A DNA stretch of 64,000 nt from Siphonodentalium dalli (taxonomy: Eukaryota; Mollusca; Scaphopoda; Gadilida; Siphonodentaliidae). Location of the stretch: positions 226,862,961-226,926,960 of the forward strand of contig CP136066.1 of the NCBI GenBank assembly GCA_032622095.1. The letters run 5' to 3'. Below the pieces are notes generated by a model, which was given only the letters and a program-made list of their open reading frames with translations, had not been told where the DNA came from and did not search any database. A program made the translations under genes and the position numbers. Within the stretch, counting starts at the first letter, position 1. The number at the start of each line of letters is the position of its first letter. Shown piece by piece: positions 1-7,783 of the stretch.

Positions 1-277
1 GTTATGTCCTTCCTTATCTCACTGTCATGTTTACAACAGGACCTAGTTATTTCTCAAAACGATATACATCATATCTAGATAAGAAACAAATTCTAACTCT
101 TCCAATGGATTCTTATGAGAGAATTTATATCTATCATGTTGGTGGTGGAAGCTGGCATTATCTGGATGCCAAGATAGTGTGGTGGTGCTTTGAGAATGTG
201 CCTCCATTGTTTGTTGGTTTTCTTTGTTTTGTGTTATTATGCCTTGTTCTGAGATGTATTTTTAAATGGACATAATC
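1..277. other. Unassigned AT-rich sequence
   Basis: No repeat family or gene is recognised. A reading frame at 27-275 (+) would give 82 residues ending in a hydrophobic stretch rich in Leu, Val, Phe and Cys. No domain is recognisable, and nothing around it (splice context, neighbouring exons, codon bias) favours coding, so it is not called as a gene. Confidence 0.5.
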
Positions 278-546
278 TCAAGTCTTGAAATACATGTAGG
301 ATGTCTGTCATTTGCAGAATGAGGTCCCCAGAGGGTGAATTTAGTGATGCTATCCCGCATAGCAGGCTAGCATCACCAAATTCACCCTCTGGGAACCTCA
401 TTCTGCTGAGGTGTAAGCAGAATGAGGTTCCCAGAGGGTGAATTTAGTGATGCTAGCAGCTAGCCCGCTATACGGGATAGCATCACTAAATTCACCCTCT
501 GGGGACCTCATTTTGCAAATGACAGACACCCTATTTCAAGGCTTGA
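278..546. mobile_element. Double-foldback MITE, GAATGAGGTCCCC family, copy 1
   Basis: The ends are inverted: TCAAGTCTTGAAATA at the left matches TATTTCAAGGCTTGA at the right. Inside these, GTCTGTCATTTGCAGAATGA pairs with its complement near the right end. The interior holds a second inverted pair, so each half is itself a hairpin built on GGTGAATTTAGTGATGCTA. There is no coding capacity, as expected of a non-autonomous DNA element. Flanks CATAATC and CATAGTC could be a degenerate 7-bp target duplication. Other copies lie at 4961-5216, 18741-19304 and 24303-24648, with a fragment at 6783-6880. The superfamily is not clear from the ends. Confidence 0.8.
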
Positions 547-1630
547 CATAGTCTGATATGGCCAAGATATCGACAACGAGCGATGTCTACAGACCACAGG
601 GGCTTTTAACACATTCTGCTACCCCTCTGCTTCGCTGTTCTTACATGCTGTCCGTATATACGGTACACCTCTGCTATAGTCATAGTACAAAAGAAGACTT
701 CTATTTTGTAATACTATGAATCTGATATTAGCAGGGGTGTACATAGGCTTGTGGGGACAGTGTAGTGGAGTGGCAGCACAGGGCGTTACAAGCCCCTGTG
801 CTATAGAAAAATTTTGACTGGAGCATTCGATGCAGAAATTTGGGGACTAGATTTCAATTTCAAATGAGACAATGTGGAGGTTTAGATTTGATAATATATC
901 TGTATTAATAGACGATAATGTGATGGGGAATATGAACATCGCACTTCAAGCATCAACAGATTACAACATTCCATATCTGTTCCAGCAGTTACTGAACTAT
1001 AATCTGTCAATTGTTTGCATGAGTAGCAGTCACTTATAATACAGACTGTAAAATGCAACTATAGAAACACAGGTGAGAACTGTTTCAGTTTGGAGATAAA
1101 CTAGTACTCTCTTGTGTTGGATATTTGGGGAATCGAGCATGAAAAGAGTTTGTGAACGAGTCGGCTTGATGGCGAATTCATAACTGATTTTATTTCATGA
1201 TCAAATCCCTGAATCTCCAACGAAACAGGGTGGTACATTTATCTCCATTGTAATTCATTGTAAGAAACTGCACATAAAGCACTTATTGTCCACATTACAT
1301 GCTTTGAAGCAAATGGCTCACAATTTTCTTTTTCACCCTGAAGATATTACATAAGTGTTTTTGCTTGAAGTATGTTCACCTTTTAATGACCTTGAAAGTT
1401 ATTCACAAAAATAACTGAATATGAATGAAATATAATATATATTTTGGAACTTCTGTCTGTGTGTATCTTTGTATGTACATGTATGTATTTGTGTGTGTGT
1501 TATAGACTTGAAAACTGCTCAACCGATCCGACTCAAATTTGGTATGTAGGCCTACTTTGATCCCGTGAACAATATGGGCAGGTCCAATTTCATGTGCGAC
1601 CGTGTCCTTGACCTTGACTTCGTGTCTTTC
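547..1630. other. Intergenic sequence, no gene seen
   Basis: Apart from the imperfect hairpin at 595-800, this stretch shows only AT-rich sequence with a GT-rich run near 1455-1500. The segment at about 1500-1630 (TTGAAAACTGCTCAACCGAT and onward) has the feel of the tail of an old dispersed repeat, but I cannot place it in a family. A 78-residue minus-strand frame at 1403-1639 shows no recognisable domain. Confidence 0.5.
595..800. repeat. Imperfect 206-bp inverted repeat
   Basis: CACAGGGGCTTTTAAC at the left end is matched, with one mismatch, by the complement of GTTACAAGCCCCTGTG at the right end. Similarity continues inward with gaps to a small central hairpin (AGTACAAAAG against CTATTTTGTAATACT). 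This fits a decayed foldback element. No second copy is visible in the window. Confidence 0.55.
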
Positions 1631-1988
1631 AAGGCCCATTTAATTTTCGAGTCACCGATTTAAATTTTTTTTGCCTTGATGCGGTTTTAATAACAATCGA
1701 TGTTCCCCCTTTATGGCTTCCAGAATGCAACATAATTCAAACAAAAAATGTATTTTCAACGGAAGGCGAATAACTATTTCTGAAGGTATAGAGGTATTTC
1801 ATTATTTTCCATTGAAAATAATGAAACTTGAGCATAGAACACGAGTTGTTTCATCAACTTATTCAGTGTAATAAACTGAACAACATTACACCGAATAAGT
1901 TGATAATACAATGTTTTGGAGCTTCCTCTTTCAAATGGTATATATTTTATATAAAATTATCTGGGGGTTCGAAAATTAACTGGGCCTT
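1631..1988 (+). mobile_element. MITE with AAGGCCCA termini, copy 1
   Basis: A 20-bp terminal inverted repeat, AAGGCCCATTTAATTTTCGA, is matched at the right end with two differences. A second copy at 20702-21212 is in the opposite orientation: the segment TGTTCCCCC...GCATTCTGG..., with ATGTATTTTCAA, reappears there as its complement. The interior holds a hairpin (about 1855-1905) with 19-bp arms around TCAACTTATTCAGTGTAAT. It has no coding capacity and its superfamily is unresolved. Confidence 0.7.
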
Positions 1989-2295
1989 TAAAAAGCGAAT
2001 GATAATTTTATCAGATTAACATCTCTGGAATTCCTATTCAGATTCCATTTCTCTTTTAATGGGAGTCCCACATAACCATTGGTCATGTCGGCTACCACAC
2101 ACTGTATCATTGCATGGGTTAGTGATGTAACAGCTTATTGCAAGACAGAATCCAGTATTTTTAAAAAGCCAATGATAATTTTATCAGATTAACATCTCTG
2201 GAATTCCTATTCAGATTCCATTTCTCTATTAATGGGAGTCCCACATAACCATTGGTCATGTGGGCTACCACACACTGTATCATTGCATGGGTTAA

Positions 2296-2687
2296 CCCTT
2301 TACCCAACAGAACGGCCCTGTGCCAATGCATTCTCTTATATATGCGAGTCGACCATAGGTCGCCTCGCATATATAAGAGAATGCATTGGCTTAACACATT
2401 AAAAATTATAAAATTGTTAAAGAATGTAAGAAAAAATGGTAAAAAGTGTTAAAAAAAGATTTTTTTTAGGCCAATGCATTCTCTTATATATGCGAGGCGA
2501 CCTATGGTCGACTTGCATATATAAGAGAATGCATTGGCACAGGGCATAACTGTAACTATCACAATGTGGTCAATGAGCCGGTTCCAATGATATCCATATT
2601 TGTATGGTTCTATTGAGACAGACCGAAGATATTTTAGGCTGTTGAAGCTTTATTTGGCCGGTTTTGGCCGTTTTGTTGGGTAAAGGG
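2296..2687 (+). mobile_element. piggyBac-like MITE (TTAA sites), copy 1
   Basis: The element runs from CCCTTTACCCAACA to TGTTGGGTAAAGGG and is flanked on both sides by TTAA (2292-2295 and 2688-2691). A TTAA target with termini beginning CCC is the signature of the piggyBac superfamily. At 392 bp with no reading frame it would depend on a transposase encoded elsewhere. It contains two near-perfect 69-bp hairpins at 2322-2390 and 2470-2538, joined by an AT-rich linker of TTAAAGAATGTAAGAAAAAA type. The right arm contains GGCCGGTTTTGGCCGTTTTG. Confidence 0.8.
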
Positions 2688-2871
2688 TTAACCGTTAGTG
2701 ATGTAACAGCTCATTACAAGACAGAATCCAGTATTTTTAAAAAGCCAATGATAATTTTATCAGATTAACATCTCTGGAATTCCTATTCAGATTTCATTTC
2801 TCTATTAATGGGAGTCCCACATAACCATTGGTCATGTGGGCTACCACACACTGTATCATTGCATGGGTTAA

Positions 2872-3263
2872 CCCTTTACCCAACAGAACGGCCCTGTGCC
2901 AATGCATTCTCTTATATATGCGAGTCGACCATAGGTCGCCTCGCATATATAAGAGAATGCATTGGCTTAACACATTAAAAATTATAAAATTGTTAAAGAA
3001 TGTAAGAAAAAATGGTAAAAAGTGTTAAAAAAAGATTTTTTTTAGGCCAATGCATTCTCTTATATATGCGAGGCGACCTATGGTCGACTTGCATATATAA
3101 GAGAATGCATTGGCACAGGGCATAACTGTGACTATCACAATGTGGTCAAGGAGCCGGTTCCAATGATATCCATATTTGTATGGTTCTATTGAGACAGACC
3201 GAAGATATTTTAGGCTGTTGAAGCTTTATTTGGCCGGTTTTGGCCGTTTTGTTGGGTAAAGGG
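2872..3263 (+). mobile_element. piggyBac-like MITE (TTAA sites), copy 2
   Basis: This 392-bp copy lies exactly 576 bp downstream of copy 1 and differs from it at only a few positions, for example CAAGGAGCC against CAATGAGCC. TTAA flanks it at 2868-2871 and 3264-3267. Its hairpins are at 2898-2966 and 3046-3114. It arose by tandem duplication of the host unit and not by an independent insertion. Confidence 0.8.
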
Positions 3264-3884
3264 TTAACCGTTAGTGATGTAACAGCTCATTACAAGACAG
3301 AATCCAGTATCTTTAAAAAGCCAATGATAATTACAGACACAGCATTGTGATTGGTTAATAATGGTTATACTAGTATTTAAATAGTGAGGTTGTATGTCAA
3401 TGATGTGTTGACAATTTTCCCACACATGGCGAAAAACAAAAGATTTTATAATACAGAATTATGGGAGGCCAAATTCACTTTTAATAATTATTTGCGCTTA
3501 AGCACAATTGTTAACACTTAAGTGTAAAAACATTGCACTTAAGCACAAATATTTGCACTTAAGCACAATTATTTGAGCTTAAACTCAAATATGTACATTT
3601 CATTCCCCATCAATATAGATCTTCCAGGATCTTCCCTCAAAAATAAAATAGGCTTTCCCGTGTTTGAATTTCCATGTCTCATGATACTTTGTGGTGGACT
3701 CTGCCAAAATCAACAGGGTGTGTTAGGTAATGGTTTTCAATTTTCTTATTTGCGCTTAGGTGCAAATAATTGTGCTTAAGCATAAATAGCTTATTTGCGC
3801 TTAAGCGTAATTATATTATTTGCGCTTAAATGCAATTATTTGTGCTTAAGTGCAAAAAATTGAGCTTAAGACAAATAATTGCGC

Positions 3885-4463
3885 TTAGGCCAATATAAAT
3901 AAATTGCTAGATTTACATCCAACTTTTTTTGAAAAAATGGGCGGGAGGACGAAATTTATTTTTTATATTTTATTCTTCCTAACGTAAATGGCCATGGACA
4001 GTTCTAGATATTGAAGTAGTATCCTATCTTATATATTTACAAGGTGATTTAGATTGACCAATTTGATTAAAATAGATGGATCATTGAACTGTAATTTGAT
4101 GATTAACCCTTCCATGACTGGAGCTTCCTGAATTTTTGCGAAAACCTTGTGCCAGTGTATTCTCCCATAGGACGCCTCGCATATATATGAGAATACATTG
4201 GCCTAACAATATTTACCTTGATCTTGTAAGCCAGTGCATTCTCTGATATATGCGAGGCTCCCTATGGCAGACTCGCATATATAAGAGAATGTACAGGCAC
4301 AGGATCTTTAATGCTGCACCAGTGCAGCCCCCTTTATGAAAGAGTTGAGGCATGAGAAAAAAATATTCATAAAAGATATGCAAATAAAAATAATTGAGGA
4401 GGGGACTAAAAATAGGGTCGGGAGGGGATGTAAATCTATCAATTGTTTTTATACTTGCCTTAA
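3885..4463 (+). mobile_element. Nested MITE with TTAGGCCAATA termini, copy 1
   Basis: The left end TTAGGCCAATATAAATAAAT and following GATTTACATCC are matched at the right end by GGATGTAAATC and ACTTGCCTTAA. A second copy with the same internal order (GGGCGGGAGG, TTATTCTTCCTAAC, GAGGAGGGGACTAAAAA) is at 15081-15682. Both copies carry a further small element at the same internal position, so that insertion happened before this family spread. Confidence 0.7.
4107..4344 (+). mobile_element. Nested TTAA-flanked MITE with CCCTTCCATGAC end, copy 1
   Basis: TTAA precedes CCCTTCCATGAC at 4103-4106 and a mutated TTGA follows TTATGAAAGAG at 4345-4348. The inside carries two degraded versions of the 69-bp hairpin module (4151-4202, left arm truncated, and 4230-4298). 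A TTAA target with a CCCTT start again suggests piggyBac affinity, but the subterminal sequence differs from the CCCTTTACCC family. Confidence 0.6.
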
Positions 4464-4493
4464 GTGCAAATAATTATTAAAAGTGAATTTGGC

Positions 4494-4960
4494 TTTGTAG
4501 CATACATGTACATGTATAGTGAGTAAATTGACCAGGTGTTTGATGATTTTATCGGTTTCATCAAGTATTTAAACCATGCAGCATATCCCCATTAAAGGTA
4601 CTCAATCTGATTCAATGGTTTCCATATCCTCAGATTCCAACAACAACAACATATCTTGAAATGCCGCTTCAGTTATCAGAATTTAATAATTGCCAAAAAT
4701 ATTGCTAACGGTAAACCACTGTCAACTATAGTATAATATTGCCCAAAAAGTGTTATACAATGTATATCAACATTTTGTTCAACGCAATTTGGTTTCGAGC
4801 GTATGTCAGTGAGTCATTCGTCGAATATTTGCCAGGCTGCCAAATATTCAAGGTGGCAAAAAATAACAGATTCGATGTTCCACATATCAGATTCCAACAA
4901 CAATATATCTTGAAATGCCGCTTCAGTTATCAGAATTTAATAATTGCCCAAAAATAATAC
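4494..4960. other. Old repeat sequence with internal direct repeat
   Basis: CAGATTCCAACAACAA followed by CTTGAAATGCCGCTTCAGTT occurs at about 4633-4693 and again at about 4887-4950. The block with TCAACATTTTGTTCAACGCA (about 4738-4850) recurs in diverged form at 5226-5335. This is an old locally duplicated repeat, partly related to the ends of the 479-bp element (AAAGGTACTCAAT at 4597). There is no gene. Confidence 0.5.
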
Positions 4961-5216
4961 TCAAGCCTTGAAATAGTGTGTCTGTCATTTGCAAAATGAG
5001 GTTTTCCTGGAGGGTGAATTTAGTGATGCTATCATGTATAGCGGGCTAGCATCACCAAATTCACCCTCTGGTAACCTCATTCTGCTGAGGTGTAAGCAGA
5101 ATGAGGTTCCCAGAGGGTGAATTTGGTGATGCTAGGCCGCTATGCGGGGTAGCATCACTAAATTCACCCTCTGGGGACCTCATTCTGCAAATGACACACA
5201 CTATTTCAAGGCTTGA
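4961..5216. mobile_element. Double-foldback MITE, GAATGAGGTCCCC family, copy 2
   Basis: This is a compact full copy of 256 bp. The termini TCAAGCCTTGAAATAGTGTG and CTATTTCAAGGCTTGA are inverted, and both internal hairpin arms are preserved. TAATAC is found directly on both sides (4955-4960 and 5217-5222), a plausible target duplication. Overlapping 64- and 70-residue frames on opposite strands are by-products of the palindrome. Confidence 0.8.
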
Positions 5217-5357
5217 TAATACTAATATAGTATACAATTTCCCAAAACGTGTCATATATCAACATTTTGTTCAATGCAATTTGGTATGGAGAGAATGTCA
5301 GTCGGCTTGTTGAATATTTGCTAGGCCGCCAAATATTCCAGGTCTTGACAAATAACA

Positions 5358-5836
5358 TTTAAAGGTACTCAATCCGTAAAGAGGGTCCCCATCTCAACAG
5401 ATTCCAACAACAACAATCCGATCAGAGGGTCCTATATTACTATTTCTTTGGCTTTGGGGGTAAAAAATATTTGATTCGAGTCGAGGAACCCATCAAACAA
5501 AGCTCAGAGTTATTAGATATTGATTTTTCAAATTTGTTATGTTCTCGAGATGAGTACTAATAACTGCCGTAATCTGCTCTGGATGTGTACTCCAAATCTA
5601 TTCAAACAGACAAGGATGAATAACTCTAAAATCAAGTGGTAATTTTAACGCAATTTTGACTGAGTTCTGGGCCAGATAGTATTCCCGATAATGAAAAATA
5701 ATAGATTTCTAAAATCGATATCTAACAAATCTGAGCTTTGATGGGTGACTTCCTCGACTCGAATCAAATATTTTTGACCCCCGAAGCCATTGAAATAGTA
5801 ATTGAGAGGAGTTTTATCGGGTTGAGTACCTTTAAA
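5358..5836 (-). mobile_element. 479-bp MITE with AAAGGTACTCAACCC termini, copy 1
   Basis: The ends TTTAAAGGTACTCAATCCG and CGGGTTGAGTACCTTTAAA are inverted and flanked by TTTAAA/TTAA. The whole element is almost identical to the complement of 31916-32394, which has the same length, so the family has moved fairly recently. Landmarks such as TTGATTCGAGTCGAGGAACC and GATGAGTACTAATAACTGCC are shared. An 80-residue minus-strand frame covers part of it without resembling a transposase. Confidence 0.8.
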
Positions 5837-5996
5837 AGATTTATATCTGATAACTCTGAGCTTTGACGGGTGGGTTCTTCGACTCAAATAAATTATTTTT
5901 TTACCGCGAAACCAAAGAAATAGTATTTTAGGAGCGTTAATTCAGATTGTGCATCTTTAAACTATTGCAATTTTATTCTTTAATCTTAATCTTTAA
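5837..5996. repeat. Degraded fragment related to the 479-bp MITE
   Basis: AACTCTGAGCTTTGACGGGT, GGTTCTTCGACTCAAATAAA and CCAAAGAAATAGTA resemble one arm of the neighbouring element but are clearly more diverged. The sequence ends in CATCTTTAAAC. It is probably an older insertion of the same family beside the younger one. Confidence 0.55.
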
Positions 5997-6780
5997 TAAC
6001 CCATAGAGAGCCCCACATAGACTGGATCAGATGACACTCTGTAGTGCATGCTTCCATCTGTGTGAGGCTCCCTGTGGGTTAAACATTAAACTTTATCAGT
6101 GAGGTTTGAGATGGATGTCTTACATCACTGACCAAGTCTTGAGTTTAGTGTGTATAACCCGTAGAGAGCCCCACATATACTGGATCAGATGACACTCTGT
6201 AGTGCATCCTTCCATCTGTGTGAGGCTCGCTGTGGGTTAAACATTAAACTTTATCAGTGAGGTTTGAGATGGATGTCTTACATCACTGACCAAGTCTTGA
6301 GTTTAGTGTGTATAACCCGTAGAGAGCCCCACATATACTGGATCAGATGACACTCTGTAGTGCATCCTTCCATCTGTGTGAGGCTCCCTGTGGGTTAAAC
6401 ATTAAACTTTATCAGTGAGGTTTGAGATGGATGTCTTAGATTACTGACCAAGTCTGAGTTTAGTGTGTATAACCCGTAGAGAGTCCCACACATACTGGAT
6501 CAGATGACACTCTGTAGTGCATGCTTCCATCTGTGTGAGGCTCCCTGTGGGTTAAACATTAAACTTTATCAGTGAGGTTTGAGATGGATGTCTTACATCA
6601 CTGACCAAGTCTGAGTTTAGTGTGTATAACCCGTAGAGAGCCCCACATATACTGGAGCAGACAACACTCTGTAGTGCATGCTTCCATCTGTGTGAGGCTC
6701 CCTGTGGGTTAAACATTAAACTTTATCAGTGAGGTTTGAAATGGATGTCTTACACATTTCTAACCAAGTCTGAGTTCAGT
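5997..6780 (+). repeat. Tandem array, five units of 157-158 bp
   Basis: TAACCCGTAGAGAGCCCCAC (first unit TAACCCATAG) starts at 5997, 6155, 6313, 6470 and 6627. Each unit has an 85-bp imperfect hairpin, TAACCC...GAGCCCCACA against TGTGAGGCTCCCTGTGGGTTA, followed by a spacer containing AACTTTATCAGTGAGGTTTG. The hairpin matches small solo elements at 6957-7044 and 36192-36277, so this looks like a miniature element plus flank amplified in tandem. Confidence 0.85.
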
Positions 6781-6782
6781 GC

Positions 6783-6880
6783 CTGTCATTTGCAGAATGA
6801 GGTCCCCAGAGGGTGAATTTACTGACGCTATTCTGCATGGCAGGCTAGCATCACTGGGAACATCATTCTGCTTTGGCCTC
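6783..6880. mobile_element. Partial copy of the GAATGAGGTCCCC MITE
   Basis: CTGTCATTTGCAGAATGAGG followed by CCCCAGAGGGTGAATTTACT and GGCTAGCATCACTGGGAAC shows the left hairpin only, with a collapsed right arm (CATCATTCTGC). The rest of the element is missing. Confidence 0.7.
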
Positions 6881-6956
6881 AACTTGTCGGTCAGTGGGTA
6901 AGTAGTGGTCAGTCCGATGCTTATTGTGGCCATTTCAAATGACAGTGGTTATTTTA

Positions 6957-7044
6957 ACCCGCAGGGAGCCTCACACAGTTGGAAGCATGCACTGCGGAGT
7001 GTCGTCTACTCCTGTCTGTGTGGGGCTCTATAAAGGGTGGCCAT
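6957..7044. mobile_element. Solo copy of the ~85-bp AACCCGCAGGGAGCC hairpin element
   Basis: The inverted arms run from AACCCGCAGGGAGCCTCACA to TGTGTGGGGCTCTATAAAGG. It lies between two direct copies of GGTTATTTTA (6947-6956 and 7045-7054), which would fit a 10-bp target duplication or chance. It is the solo counterpart of the hairpin in the array just upstream. Confidence 0.6.
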
Positions 7045-7097
7045 GGTTATTTTAGTTTCTTGTGTCCTTATTATACCAATAGTAAGTTATGGTGAGG

Positions 7098-7315
7098 TAC
7101 AGTAATGACTGTAATGCTCTAAGTAATCGACTCCTTAACCACAGCAGAAATATGGGTAAATTTTCAGGATTTAGTCGGAAATATTGCTTGTTGCCATTCA
7201 TCGGGGAGAGCTTTCCGTTGAATGGCAACAAGCCATATTTCCGACTAAATCCTGAAAAAAAGTTACCCATAATTCTGCTGTAGTTAAGGAGTCGATTAAT
7301 TAGAGCATTACTGTA
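7098..7315. mobile_element. TA-flanked CAGTAAT foldback MITE (pogo-like), copy 1
   Basis: Two long arms around AATCGACTCCTTAACCACAG and AGGATTTAGTCGGAAATAT pair with each other, leaving only a short central loop. The left end carries a short duplication (CAGTAATGAC, TGTAATGCTC), and the right end is GAGCATTACTGTA. TA flanks with a CAGT terminus are typical of Tc1/mariner-pogo type elements. Small frames on both strands are palindrome by-products. Confidence 0.7.
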
Positions 7316-7403
7316 CGTAGGATACTAGGAATCATCTTGTCTGTCTGTTGGGGCGTCTGTCCATAGATGCAACTTTGTCTGAGCTGTTATTCCTACATAC
7401 ATA

Positions 7404-7616
7404 CAGTAATACCCTAAATAATCGACTCCTTAACCATAGCAGAATTATGGGTAATTTTTCAGGATTTAGTTGGAAATATGGCTTGTTACCATTCATCGGA
7501 AAGCTCTCACTGAGATCTTTCCGATGAATGGCAACAAGCTATATTCCGACTAAGTCCTGAAAAATTACCCATAATTCTGCTGTGGTTAAGGAGTCTATTA
7601 TTTAGGGCATTACTGT
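7404..7616. mobile_element. TA-flanked CAGTAAT foldback MITE (pogo-like), copy 2
   Basis: This intact 213-bp copy runs from CAGTAATACCCTAAATAATC to TTATTTAGGGCATTACTG, with TA directly on either side (7402-7403 and 7617-7618). The arms pair along nearly the whole length around a centre near GCTCTCACTGAGATC. It interrupts an older dispersed repeat whose halves are at 7316-7401 and 7619-7783. Confidence 0.75.
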
Positions 7617-7618
7617 AT

Positions 7619-7783
7619 TTCGGTTAAAAATTTTAAAACTTGGCACAGCTATTTAGTATTTAGTACCATGGGAACCTGTGATTATGAGGTTCCTTTTTGG
7701 ACTTAAATTTGTTTGCAATTTGCACAATTTTGTCTAAGATTTTTATTCCTACATTTTCCAGTCAATGTTTTAAAAACATGGCA
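7619..7783 (+). repeat. Older dispersed repeat bordering the satellite
   Basis: With 7316-7401 this forms an older repeat split by the CAGTAAT element: GTCTGTCTGTTGGGGCGTCT lies before the insertion, and TTTTAAAACTTGGCACAGCT with TAGTACCATGGGAACC after it. Its last part, AAAAACATGGCACAGAGGCT, runs directly into the first satellite unit. The internal words GGCACAG and TACCATGGG resemble the satellite monomer, which may therefore derive from it. Confidence 0.55.

Larger units (their letters stand above)
1989..3331 (+). repeat. Tandem duplication, units of 173, 576 and 576 bp
   Basis: The marker AATGATAATTTTATCAG recurs at 1998, 2171 and 2747, and its first part again at 3323, giving spacings of 173, 576 and 576 bp. 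The two long units each carry a TTAA-flanked 392-bp element. The short first unit lacks it and reads GCATGGGTTAGTGATG at the equivalent place. The two long units are almost identical, so the element-bearing unit was duplicated recently as a block. Small frames inside read through the element's hairpins and are not genes. Confidence 0.85.
3468..4493. mobile_element. Foldback element with CTTAAG-rich subterminal repeats
   Basis: GCCAAATTCACTTTTAATAA at the left end is matched by its complement at 4474-4493, and the pairing continues into ATTATTTGCNCTTAAG, giving inverted ends of roughly 36 bp. The left half to 3885 is filled with degenerate units of the form TTTGCGCTTAAGCACAAA, each centred on the palindrome CTTAAG. 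The right part is occupied by another element (3885-4463). A related fragment starting GGGAGGCCATATTCAC lies at 22070-22190. No transposase is present. Confidence 0.65.

Noticed and set aside
27-275. 82-residue frame with a hydrophobic C-terminal half
   Set aside because: No recognisable family and no supporting context; the Cys/Leu/Phe/Val-rich segment arises from a T-rich stretch.
2161-3028. Frames of 66-78 residues with the repeated peptide Cys-Ile-Leu-Leu-Tyr-Met-Arg
   Set aside because: These translate the 69-bp hairpin module in both directions and recur wherever the module occurs (also 15370-16224 and 28735-28983).
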